7,857 nt of DNA from Pseudomonadota bacterium (GTDB taxonomy: Bacteria > Pseudomonadota > Alphaproteobacteria > Rhizobiales > Rhizobiaceae): assembly GCA_023451915.1 (NCBI GenBank), contig JAEXXS010000457.1, positions 1 through 7,857 on the forward strand, read 5' to 3'. Both the position numbers and the translations under genes were made by a program. Each line of letters begins with the position of its first letter. Positions within the stretch are counted from its first letter, which is position 1. Of the stretch, positions 1 to 7,528 are shown piece by piece. The notes below the pieces were generated by a model. That model had not been told where the DNA came from. It worked only from the letters and a program-made list of their open reading frames with translations, and did not search any database.

Positions 1-726
1 TCGGTGCCGAATGGCGCGAGCTTCTCCATCGATGCGAAACAGCGTGCGCAGGTGACGGCTGCCCGTAAGGAAGGTCGCAAAGGCCGACCCATGCGCATCC
101 TCTATATGGGACGCCTCGACCGCCAGAAAGGTATCGACCGGCTGCATGATGCGATCATGAAGCTCAGAGAGCAGGGCATCTCCTTCGACGCGCAGGCGAT
201 TGGCGGTGAGATCCTCTCCGACGATCCGAGCGCATCCTGGATGACGAAGCTGCAAGAAGCGGGCGTCCGCGTGTCGCCGCCGGTCTTCGATGGGAAGGAT
301 ATTGCAAACCATCTTGCCTGGGCCGATGTGCTTTTGATGCCCTCCCGCTGGGAAGGCGCGCCATTGATGATCGCCGAAGCGCAACAGCTTGGCTGCGTGC
401 CCGTGGCGACAGCGGTTGGTGCAGTTGACGAACTCATCAATCATGGTCGCGACGGCATTTTGATCCGCAATGGCAATGATGCGCAGATCGTCGCGGACAT
501 GACGCGCATCCTGTCCATTCTTGCACAGGACAATGACGCCCTGATGCGCACGGCTGAAGGCGCTCTTGCCTCCGCAGCACACCGCACATGGAGTGCTGCA
601 TTTTCCGACTTCACAGATTGGGCCAATGAAATCAGCCCAGTCTATCCGAAATCCCGGTCTTCCCAGCCGGACGTTGCAGACGATGCGCGCGCGATCGCCG
701 TTCTCCCCGGCCGCGCAGTTGCCTGA
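1..726 (+). CDS. GT4-family glycosyltransferase, C-terminal part (cut at left edge)
   Basis: This is the C-terminal half of a GT-B fold, family 4 glycosyltransferase, which transfers a sugar from an activated donor to a growing glycan, normally on the cytoplasmic face of the inner membrane. The frame is open from base 1, so the GTG at 4 is probably an internal valine in a VPNG motif typical of the GT4 inter-domain region. Counting from that codon, the donor-site signature YMGRLDRQKG lies at residues 34-43. The EX7E motif follows at E117 and E125, within PSRWEGAPLMIAEA. The last 40 or so residues, after about 200, form a polar tail with no motif I know. The N-terminal acceptor domain lies outside the window. 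The gene ends 21 nt before a pyruvyl transferase-like gene on the same strand, which suggests a surface polysaccharide pathway. Family call is secure; donor and acceptor sugars cannot be read from the sequence. Confidence 0.9.
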   Translation, partial: SVPNGASFSIDAKQRAQVTAARKEGRKGRPMRILYMGRLDRQKGIDRLHDAIMKLREQGISFDAQAIGGEILSDDPSASWMTKLQEAGVRVSPPVFDGKDIANHLAWADVLLMPSRWEGAPLMIAEAQQLGCVPVATAVGAVDELINHGRDGILIRNGNDAQIVADMTRILSILAQDNDALMRTAEGALASAAHRTWSAAFSDFTDWANEISPVYPKSRSSQPDVADDARAIAVLPGRAVA

Positions 727-747
727 TTATACCAGAAAGGTCGACCT

Positions 748-1941
748 ATGAGCCGCCCAGCCAACCCACGAATCCTCGTCACTGGCATCCCAAGCCATTT
801 GACCCGCCTTATCCAGCGCGCGGACAAGGCGCAGGTTTATTATTCGGAAAAGCAGCGGGATTCGGAATCCAAGGATAGTTTTATCCAGGAACTGAAGAAC
901 ATTTCCAATACGGGTAATTATCTGATTGGAGAGGGCGCTATGACCGCCCTTCTGCCATCGGCAAAGCACGTTCCGTTCTGGCATCTCTATAACTGCGTCA
1001 ACAACGGAACGGGTCTGGAAGAGATCAACAAGGACTTCGATATCTGCGTCTTCACCTGCGCCAATCTTTTGCGCAAGGGCCTGTCTGCGGATGCCGAAGC
1101 TCTGGTCCTGTCGAAGCTCGACATGCCGGTGGTGATGCTCGGTATCGGCATTCAGAATCGCCCCGACATTGAAGGTGAAGACGGCCTGCCAGCAGGCACG
1201 AAGAAGCTTCTCGACGTGCTGAAATCCCGCGAGCATTATTTCCTCACGCGCGGCGAGAACGCCGCCGGTTATTTGCGCGATCAGGGCTTTTCCTATGTTC
1301 GCCCGGTTGGCTGTCCGTCACTCTATTTCCGTCCCGACAATATGCGCAAGGCGATCCGCCGCCTGCCAGAAGTGAAGGTGGGCGAGGGCCGCACCGTCTT
1401 TACCGGCTATATGGGCGCGGAGCTGGAAACCATTGGCGACATGAATGCGCTTAGCTCCGATGACGGGCGCTCGGCCTATGTCGTGCAGGATGAGCTTTTG
1501 CATTTCGACATGCAGCTGGAGCCGGACGCCAATGGTCGCGCCTACGATTCCACCACGGGCGAACTGGTCGGCCCGCTCACCTATAAAGGCTCCGGCGATC
1601 TTAAGAAGAAGATCAGCGTTCACGCTTTTCTCGACACCAATCAGTGGCGCGCCTGGTGCTCGACCATGGATTTCTCCTTCGGTCGCCGCTTCCACGGCAA
1701 TGTCATTTCCATGCAGGCCGGTGTGCCAAGCCTGATGGTGGCCGTCGATGACCGCATGCGCGAAATGCTGAATTTCTCCGGTCTGCCGAAGATCGATGCC
1801 CGCGATCTCAACGCCGCAAACGACCGGCGCGCCTTTGTGAGCGATCACATTGCGGCGATGAATATCCCCGACGTGATCGACAAATATTCGGACCGCGAAC
1901 GCAACTTCCGAAGCGCTCTTTCAGAAATCGGCATTGGTTAA
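748..1941 (+). CDS. Polysaccharide pyruvyl transferase family protein, copy 1
   Basis: This 397-residue protein belongs to the polysaccharide pyruvyl transferase family (WcaK/CsaB/ExoV-like), whose studied members move a pyruvyl group from phosphoenolpyruvate onto a sugar to make a ketal. Visible family landmarks are NTGNYLIGEGA near the N-terminus, the strand VVMLGIGIQ around residue 132, TRGEN with R168, VGCPSLYF, and GRRFHG with R313, R314 and H316. The Arg-x-His element resembles the phosphoenolpyruvate-binding Arg-Leu-His of yeast Pvg1. There is no signal peptide, so it should be cytoplasmic. An AGAAAGG ribosome binding site at 734-740 lies 7 nt before the ATG and supports this start. 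The upstream GT4 gene ends 21 nt away. The next gene is a clear paralogue, roughly half identical by eye over the full length. Pyruvylation itself is inferred from family; some members may transfer nothing or use another donor. Confidence 0.87.
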   Translation: MSRPANPRILVTGIPSHLTRLIQRADKAQVYYSEKQRDSESKDSFIQELKNISNTGNYLIGEGAMTALLPSAKHVPFWHLYNCVNNGTGLEEINKDFDICVFTCANLLRKGLSADAEALVLSKLDMPVVMLGIGIQNRPDIEGEDGLPAGTKKLLDVLKSREHYFLTRGENAAGYLRDQGFSYVRPVGCPSLYFRPDNMRKAIRRLPEVKVGEGRTVFTGYMGAELETIGDMNALSSDDGRSAYVVQDELLHFDMQLEPDANGRAYDSTTGELVGPLTYKGSGDLKKKISVHAFLDTNQWRAWCSTMDFSFGRRFHGNVISMQAGVPSLMVAVDDRMREMLNFSGLPKIDARDLNAANDRRAFVSDHIAAMNIPDVIDKYSDRERNFRSALSEIGIG

Positions 1942-1988
1942 CACCGATCCAAAAAGCCGTCTCATAACTCCAGCGAAGATAGAACATC

Positions 1989-3164
1989 ATGCGCATAATG
2001 ATTACCGGCATCCCGTCATATCTGATGCGGACCGTCGAAAGCGTTTCCGGGGCGAGCGTGAAGCATCGCCCCTATTTCGACCCCATCCGCACGAAGAAGG
2101 ATGTGATCGATCAGGTCAAGAAGATTGCCAATACGGGCAATTATCTTATCGGCGAAGGTGCAGCCAACGCCGTGCGCGGCCACGACGTGACCTATGTTCC
2201 GTTCTGGCATCTGGCCAATAGCCTCAATTCGCCCGACACCTATGCGAAGCTCAATGAGAGCTTCGATCTGTGCCTGTTCGCCTCGGCCAATCTTTTGCGC
2301 CCGGGCTATGCCGCAACGACGGAATCCTTCGTCTTCGAAAAGCTGAACATGCCGATTGTTGTCATGGGTATCGGCATTCAGAAGAAGGAAAACCTGAAGG
2401 AAGAGCTGCCGGAAGGCACACGCCGCTTCCTCGAAATTCTGCGCCGCAAGGAGAGCTTCTTCCTGACGCGCGGTCATTTCACGGCGGAATTCCTCAAGGA
2501 TGCGGGCATGAAATATGTCCGTCCGACCGGCTGTCCGTCGCTTTATTACGCACCGGATCAAATGAAACGCTCGCTGAGCCGTCTTGCCGATCCAAGCCTC
2601 GCAGACGCGCAGAAAATCTCCTTCGGCGGTTATCTCGGCAGCGTTGCCGATACGATTGTGGACGCGCATGCGCTGCTCGAAAAGGACAGTGTCGCAAGCT
2701 ATGTCATTCAGGACGAAGTGATCGTCTACAATATGAACATGGCCGGCGAAGACCATTCCGAAGCCTATGATCAGGCGGCAAGCCGTATCACGGCACCCGT
2801 CGATTACAAGCATATGGAAAAATGGCAGCGCAAGAATGAGCTGCTGGTGTTTTTCGATACGCACAAATGGCGCAGCTGGGTTTCCGGGCAGGATTTCGGC
2901 CTGAGCCGCCGTTTCCACGGCACGATTATCGGCATGCAATCCGGAATTCCGGGGCTGATGATCGCCGTCGATGACCGCATGCGTGAAATGCTGGGCTTTG
3001 TCGGCTTTCCGCATATTGATGCCAGTGTCTGGAATCGCGAACCGCAAAAGAAGGCTTACCTGCGCGACTTCCTTTCGAAGATCGATGTGCCCGCCGCCAT
3101 CAATCGCTATTCGGAATGCGAAGCCAATTTCAACGGCGCGCTGAAGGATATCGGTATCCGATGA
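1989..3164 (+). CDS. Polysaccharide pyruvyl transferase family protein, copy 2
   Basis: This 391-residue protein is a second member of the same family and aligns from end to end with the gene just upstream. Shared blocks include NTGNYLIGEGA, VPFWHL, MGIGIQ, the TRG element with R161, GCPSLYY, RRFHG with R307, R308 and H310, AVDDRMREML and a C-terminal IGI. No signal peptide is visible. The ATG at 1989 is preceded only by a purine-rich GAAGATAGAA (1975-1984), a weak ribosome binding site. A second in-frame ATG sits at 1998, but the first fits the paralogue better (RIMITGIPS against RILVTGIPS). The 47-nt gap from copy 1 holds no promoter or hairpin that I can see. The TGA stop overlaps the ATG of the glycosidase gene. 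Two copies may pyruvylate different sugars or positions, or act as a heteromer; the sequence does not decide this. Confidence 0.87.
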   Translation: MRIMITGIPSYLMRTVESVSGASVKHRPYFDPIRTKKDVIDQVKKIANTGNYLIGEGAANAVRGHDVTYVPFWHLANSLNSPDTYAKLNESFDLCLFASANLLRPGYAATTESFVFEKLNMPIVVMGIGIQKKENLKEELPEGTRRFLEILRRKESFFLTRGHFTAEFLKDAGMKYVRPTGCPSLYYAPDQMKRSLSRLADPSLADAQKISFGGYLGSVADTIVDAHALLEKDSVASYVIQDEVIVYNMNMAGEDHSEAYDQAASRITAPVDYKHMEKWQRKNELLVFFDTHKWRSWVSGQDFGLSRRFHGTIIGMQSGIPGLMIAVDDRMREMLGFVGFPHIDASVWNREPQKKAYLRDFLSKIDVPAAINRYSECEANFNGALKDIGIR

Positions 3165-4267
3165 AACTGACGGTCAGGAGCACCGGGGGCAGAAAACGGG
3201 CAATCGCAGCGCTTTTCGGTGTTGCATTGCTTGGCATCATGCCGAACGGGGCTCTTGCCGATACGCGCTTCGGCGTCAACCGGGTCAATATGGCCTGGTT
3301 GCCCGCCGCAGAGCGCGAACAGATATTCGACCAGATGGTGAAGAACGGTGTGGTCGCCGTGCGGCTTTCGCTGACGCGACCCATCGACCAGAGCATACAG
3401 GCGGTGCGGCTCGCGCATGAAAAGAAGCTGGCCGTACTGCTCGAAGTCTCGCTGAACAATGCCGATTTTTATCCGGAAGGCACCAGGCCCCGTTCAGGGC
3501 GAGGCCGAATCTGGGACATGTACCGGCTATCGGACATTGATCCGAAACGTTTCCAGACAGCGATTGGTGATGCGCTTCAAAAGATCGATGCGCTTGGCGT
3601 AAAGCTGATCGGCGTCGAGACCGGCAATGAAATCAACTGGGGCGCCTATAATGGTGATCTGGCCATTTTGCCGCGTGAAAAGACAAAGACTGCTCGCTCG
3701 TTGAGTGAAATGGAAGAGTTACCGCTCGTGGAGAAGGGCGCGGAGAAATATGTCGATCTGCTGCGCGCCGTTCGTGCCGAACTGGCAAAAACCAGGAATA
3801 ATACAAGCGCCAATGTGGTTTCGGCGGGGCTATCAGATATCCCCTTTGCCGATGCCGATCGGCGGGGGATCGATACGGTCGATCCGGCAGTCTTCACTGA
3901 TCTTTTGAAAAAACATGGTCTCGATACGGTGGCTGACGGCTATGGCATTCACATATATCCCGGCAGCAGCGGGACCCGTGCCGCCCGCGCCAAACATGTC
4001 GACAAGGCGCTTTCTTTCTGCGGCGGTGCTGATGGAAAGCCATGCTGGATTACCGAATGGGGCTTTGCCAATAAATCCAGGGCCTGCCCGGCAGATGACG
4101 ATAATCGCCAGCAACTGATCGAAAAGGCGCGGGAACGCTTCCGCCAGATGATGGATAGCGGCCAGATTGCGGCTGCGTATTATTTCGATTGGGATGAGGG
4201 AACTTACGGCGTCTGGCGCTGCGGGGCTCTGACCCCGGCAGGCCGGGCCGCAACGGTGACGAAATGA
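3161..4267 (+). CDS. Secreted clan GH-A type glycoside hydrolase
   Basis: This 368-residue protein is a predicted periplasmic or secreted TIM-barrel glycosidase. The N-terminus has a basic region (R11 K12 R13), a hydrophobic stretch (14-27) and an ALA signal peptidase site after residue 33. The mature barrel starts at RFGVNRVNMAW. Two glutamates sit where clan GH-A retaining enzymes have their catalytic pair: E157 after N156 in TGNEINW (acid/base), and E299 in WITEWGF (nucleophile). H264 and Y266 in GIHIYP fit the strand before the nucleophile. Cysteines 287, 295, 309 and 354 would suit disulfides in the periplasm. The start at 3161 is chosen because it gives a clean signal peptide and the usual ATGA overlap with the previous stop; an ATG at 3116 would place 15 charged residues before it. 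The exact GH family (5, 39 or another) and substrate are unknown. Its place in a polysaccharide operon suggests it cuts that operon's own polymer, as PslG does in the Psl system. Confidence 0.82.
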   Translation: MKLTVRSTGGRKRAIAALFGVALLGIMPNGALADTRFGVNRVNMAWLPAAEREQIFDQMVKNGVVAVRLSLTRPIDQSIQAVRLAHEKKLAVLLEVSLNNADFYPEGTRPRSGRGRIWDMYRLSDIDPKRFQTAIGDALQKIDALGVKLIGVETGNEINWGAYNGDLAILPREKTKTARSLSEMEELPLVEKGAEKYVDLLRAVRAELAKTRNNTSANVVSAGLSDIPFADADRRGIDTVDPAVFTDLLKKHGLDTVADGYGIHIYPGSSGTRAARAKHVDKALSFCGGADGKPCWITEWGFANKSRACPADDDNRQQLIEKARERFRQMMDSGQIAAAYYFDWDEGTYGVWRCGALTPAGRAATVTK

Positions 4268-5412
4268 AATTCAAGACTGTAATCATTGGCGGTTCCAACA
4301 CCGTCATGCTGCCCGGCTATCTGCCGACACTGCTTTCAACCATGGCGCGTCGCGGGGTGGAGCTGGATATCGTTGCTGATCTCGCGGTCGGCGGCACGAC
4401 GAGCGCCTTCGGGCTCTACCAGCTGAAGATCTTCGAGCAGCTGGAAGACTGCGAATTGCTGCTGATCGAATATGCGATCAACGACGCTTTCGTCTATGGC
4501 GACGAGCGCAGGCCTTTTCGCCATTGGGCCCGGTTCTATGAAGGGATTATCCGCTATGCACTGGAGCGCAACCCGAACCTGCGCATCGCAACGCTCGTCT
4601 TCGGTGCGCGCAACGGGTCGTTCCTGAACTCGGTTCCCTCCATTGATGCCGGTGTCAATTACATCTCGCAGTGGTATGGCACGATCTGCGCTGATGTCTC
4701 GCGCATGCTGATGCAGCAATATGGCCGCGATGCCGTGACCAATCCGTCTTTCTATCTTGATCAGGGGCATTACGCGCGTCCCATTGCCACAACTATCGTC
4801 GCCAATCTGATTGCCGATGTGCTGGAACCAGCACTTTCCGCGCCCCATCGCCCGAAAGCGCTGCCCTTTGCTATCGATCCCGATCACTTTGCCAATGCAC
4901 GGGCGTTAAGCGGAGAGCAGCTTTGCAAGCGGCTGGGCCGGACGCCGGTGGAATATAGCAATCGCCGCTTTTCGATTTCGGCATTGGACCTTGGCAATGA
5001 CCGCATGCGCTTTGAAGTGGACAACGGGCAATTGCTGGCACTCGGCTATGTCTGCGATCCGCGCATTCCCCCGCTCGACGTCAGGATAGGCGATGAGGTG
5101 CACCGCGCCGCCATGATGAAGGGCGGTGTGCGCGATGGAACGTACAAATTCCTTGTTTCCATGCTGAGCTTCGAATTTCTCTACGGCGTCAATCTTCTCG
5201 ACGCGCGGGGCAATGTCGCGTTGACGCTTTCCGGTGCGGATAGCGATGTGGACCACAAGCTGCATGTTCCAAAAGACAGTGTTCGTCATGATGAACTGCC
5301 AGCCGAGCCGGTTCTGCCGATCACCGGCATATTGTTTTCCGGCAATCTGAAAGTCATGTCGCTGGAGAAAAAGGCCATCGTGAGCGAGGTCGTCGCGGAA
5401 GCCGCGCAATAA
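4264..5412 (+). CDS. SGNH/GDSL-type hydrolase with extra C-terminal domain
   Basis: This 382-residue protein has an N-terminal SGNH hydrolase-like domain (about 1-195). The four blocks are visible in order: the nucleophile S11 in GGSNT, glycines in AVGGTTS (G43/G44), N73 in YAIND, and the D166/H169 pair in DQGHY. Family members are esterases or acyltransferases on lipids, sugars or polysaccharides. Block I reads GGSN rather than the usual GDS, so it is a divergent member. There is no signal peptide or membrane segment, which suggests a cytoplasmic enzyme, perhaps working on a sugar intermediate before export. Residues from about 200 to 382 form a second region, rich in predicted beta-strand character, that I do not recognise; it may bind carbohydrate. 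The ATG overlaps the TGA of the glycosidase gene, so translation is probably coupled. The gene closes the + strand run and ends 3 nt before the stop of pbpC. Fold call is fairly secure; the reaction is open. Confidence 0.75.
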   Translation: MKFKTVIIGGSNTVMLPGYLPTLLSTMARRGVELDIVADLAVGGTTSAFGLYQLKIFEQLEDCELLLIEYAINDAFVYGDERRPFRHWARFYEGIIRYALERNPNLRIATLVFGARNGSFLNSVPSIDAGVNYISQWYGTICADVSRMLMQQYGRDAVTNPSFYLDQGHYARPIATTIVANLIADVLEPALSAPHRPKALPFAIDPDHFANARALSGEQLCKRLGRTPVEYSNRRFSISALDLGNDRMRFEVDNGQLLALGYVCDPRIPPLDVRIGDEVHRAAMMKGGVRDGTYKFLVSMLSFEFLYGVNLLDARGNVALTLSGADSDVDHKLHVPKDSVRHDELPAEPVLPITGILFSGNLKVMSLEKKAIVSEVVAEAAQ

Positions 5413-5415
5413 GCG

Positions 5416-7500
5416 CTATTCCACGAAAATCTTGACGCTTGCCGCACGGCCTGCGGCGTCGATGACGGTCAGGGTCGAATAGCCGGTGCCGTCCGGTTGC
5501 CATGCGGTGGTGCGGCGGCGTTCCGGTTCCGCAACGGGCTTGCCGTTGGCGAGCCAGCGAAATGGCGCACGCCCGCCCTGTAGCTTGAGCACCAATGGGG
5601 AGGCGGTTTCAGTCAGCGCCTTTAAGTCCACATGCGCGCCATCCGGCGGGAAGATGATGCGCGGCGCAGTTTCCGTGGCAGCCTTCAACACCGGGAGCGG
5701 ATCGCTGGCCGATGAAAACCGTGTCTGCGTTACCGGGAGGTCGGCACGCGCCGTTCGGAATGCTCCCGCTGGCGCGCGCGGCAGAGGTACGGAAACCACG
5801 CCCGACTTGACGAATGCATCGAACAGGATCGGCGCGGCAGATGCATAACCGGCAAGCCCCGGCACCGAGCCGCCATCGGCGCGACCAACCCAGACGCCGA
5901 GAACATAGCGCCCGTCATAGCCGACCGACCAGGCATCGCGATAGCCATAGGATGTGCCGGTCTTGTAGGCGAGGCCGCGGCGCGGCGCGCCTTGCGGCGG
6001 CACAACACCGGCCAGAATATCGCCGATCTGCCATGACGCCTGTTCTGTGAGGATGGGGCCGGAAGGTTGCGTCGGCTCCGCCGTTTCGGTTCCGTCGCGC
6101 AGGGCGGCTCCACGTCCGCCATTGGCAAGCCCGGTATAAAGCTGCACCAGATCGCGCAGGCTGATCCCAGCGCCGCCAAGCCCGATGGCAAGGCCGGGCG
6201 CTTCGTTCTTCGGCAGTTGCAGATTGATGCCCGCCTGCCGAAACCGCGTGGTCAATCGTGCAGGGCCAATGGCGTCCAGCAGGCTGACGGTGGGAACATT
6301 CAGCGACATTTGCAACGCCTGACGGATGCTGACATCACCCTGATAGCTCATATCGAAATTGCGCGGGCGATAACCGGCAAAATCCTGCGGGCGGTCTTCG
6401 ATGATGGTTTCCTGTGCGATCATCCCCTGTTCGAAGGCAAGCCCATAGATGAATGGCTTGAGCGTCGATCCGGGCGAACGAACGGCGCGGGTCATATCGA
6501 TCCAGCCTTGCCGTCTGCCGTCGAAATAATTCGCCGATCCCACTTCGCCAAGAATATTGCCGTTACGGCTATCCGCCAGCACCATGGCGACCGACACTTT
6601 GGGTCCAAGTTTCGATGCGGCTTCCCGGGCGGAGGCTTCAAGACCGCGCTGGACGGATTTCTTTAGCGTCAGTTTGTGGCGGGCTTCGGTCGGTGCTTTC
6701 TTGAGCGCCAGATCGGCAAAGTGGGCCGCAAGGGCCGGGAGAGCATGACGGGTGGCGGATATGGCCTCGCGCTTGCCGCGCTCCGCTTCGTCGGTGGTGA
6801 GCACATCGGCCTGAACCATTCGCGTCAAAACGCGATCTCGCGCTGCGCGTGCTGTGCTCGCGGCGCGGTCTGGGCGGCGACGTTCGGGCAATTGCGGCAA
6901 GGCCACCAGCATTGCGGCTTCCGATGTGGAGAGCCGCAGCGGCTCCTTGCCGAAATAGGCAAGCGACGCCGAGCGCACGCCTTCCAGATTGCCGCCATAG
7001 GGGGCAAGCGTCAGATAACGCTCCAATATCTGGTCCTTGGTCAGGCGGCGCTCGATCTGCACCGCGCGGGCAAGCTGGCGGAATTTCGACCCGAAGCTGC
7101 GGCTTTCACGGGGTTCAATCAGCCGGGCGAGCTGCATGGAGAGGGTGGAGCCGCCGGACACAATACGTTGGTTGCCTGCAAGCTGCACCGCTGCGCGCGC
7201 TAAGGCCCAGAGGTCGATACCGTTGTGATCGTAGAAACGCTTATCCTCATAGGCGATCAGCATTTTCACGAATTTCGGATCGACGTCTTCGATGCGCGTG
7301 TTGAGACGCCAATAGCCATCCGGTGTTGCATAGGCGCGCAACAATTCGCCGTCGCGGTCCATGACTTCGGTGGAGATGGTCAAGCGTTCAGGCAAGGGGG
7401 GAGGAAAAGCGCGGTCAAGCCAGTCAAGGCCGACCGTCGCAACGGCGGCGATGCCGAGAATTGCGGCACCGCCAATCGCTATTTTCCATCGCCGTTTCAT
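5416..7500 (-). CDS. pbpC: Penicillin-binding protein 1C (class A, glycosyltransferase/transpeptidase)
   Basis: This 694-residue bifunctional peptidoglycan synthase is anchored in the inner membrane by one N-terminal helix (about residues 7-24). The GT51 glycosyltransferase domain has the catalytic E85 in YEDKRFYDHNG, GGSTLSMQLAR at 116-126, RRLTKDQILERYL at 151-163, and the second glutamate E173 in GGNLEGVR. The transpeptidase domain has S345-T-L-K348 (acylated serine), S399-L-N401 and K513-T-G515, so both activities look intact. The C-terminus from about 612 (RIIFPPDGAHV onward) matches the BiPBP_C domain that marks PBP1C rather than PBP1A/B. Length is a little below the roughly 770 residues of the E. 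coli protein. The ATG is preceded by TAGGAT about 9 nt upstream on the minus strand. It follows the alpha-2-macroglobulin gene by 28 nt, so the two are probably co-transcribed, as in the E. coli yfhM-pbpC arrangement. Confidence 0.96.
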   Translation of the reverse strand: MKRRWKIAIGGAAILGIAAVATVGLDWLDRAFPPPLPERLTISTEVMDRDGELLRAYATPDGYWRLNTRIEDVDPKFVKMLIAYEDKRFYDHNGIDLWALARAAVQLAGNQRIVSGGSTLSMQLARLIEPRESRSFGSKFRQLARAVQIERRLTKDQILERYLTLAPYGGNLEGVRSASLAYFGKEPLRLSTSEAAMLVALPQLPERRRPDRAASTARAARDRVLTRMVQADVLTTDEAERGKREAISATRHALPALAAHFADLALKKAPTEARHKLTLKKSVQRGLEASAREAASKLGPKVSVAMVLADSRNGNILGEVGSANYFDGRRQGWIDMTRAVRSPGSTLKPFIYGLAFEQGMIAQETIIEDRPQDFAGYRPRNFDMSYQGDVSIRQALQMSLNVPTVSLLDAIGPARLTTRFRQAGINLQLPKNEAPGLAIGLGGAGISLRDLVQLYTGLANGGRGAALRDGTETAEPTQPSGPILTEQASWQIGDILAGVVPPQGAPRRGLAYKTGTSYGYRDAWSVGYDGRYVLGVWVGRADGGSVPGLAGYASAAPILFDAFVKSGVVSVPLPRAPAGAFRTARADLPVTQTRFSSASDPLPVLKAATETAPRIIFPPDGAHVDLKALTETASPLVLKLQGGRAPFRWLANGKPVAEPERRRTTAWQPDGTGYSTLTVIDAAGRAASVKIFVE

Positions 7501-7528
7501 GTGCTGATCCTAGCCTCACCGAAAAGGG

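Noticed and set aside
4..6. GTG as the start of the first gene
   Set aside because: The frame is open to the window edge and the protein lacks the N-terminal half of a GT-B enzyme, so this is an internal valine.
727..1848. Minus-strand open frames of 169 and 176 codons over pyruvyl transferase copy 1
   Set aside because: They mirror the copy 2 antisense frame, have no domain signature and lie wholly over a well-supported gene.
1942..1988. Possible promoter or regulatory RNA between the two pyruvyl transferase genes
   Set aside because: The 47-nt gap shows no convincing -35/-10 pair, hairpin or conserved leader; it is best read as a simple intra-operon spacer.
2016..3047. A 343-codon open frame on the minus strand across pyruvyl transferase copy 2
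   Set aside because: It is antisense to a gene with clear family motifs and its translation shows no recognisable domain. Long antisense frames are expected with this codon bias.
3116..3160. Upstream ATG that would lengthen the glycosidase by 15 residues
   Set aside because: It would overlap the previous gene by 49 nt and put a charged stretch ahead of a good signal peptide. The ATG at 3161 forms the usual ATGA overlap.
5441..5457. Hairpin GCCGCA - 5-nt loop - TGCGGC near the convergent gene ends
   Set aside because: It lies within the pbpC coding region and has no T-tract on either strand, so it is not supported as an intrinsic terminator.
6067..7203. Plus-strand open frames of 199 and 175 codons inside pbpC
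   Set aside because: They lie opposite intact catalytic motifs of pbpC and their translations look like ordinary shadow frames.
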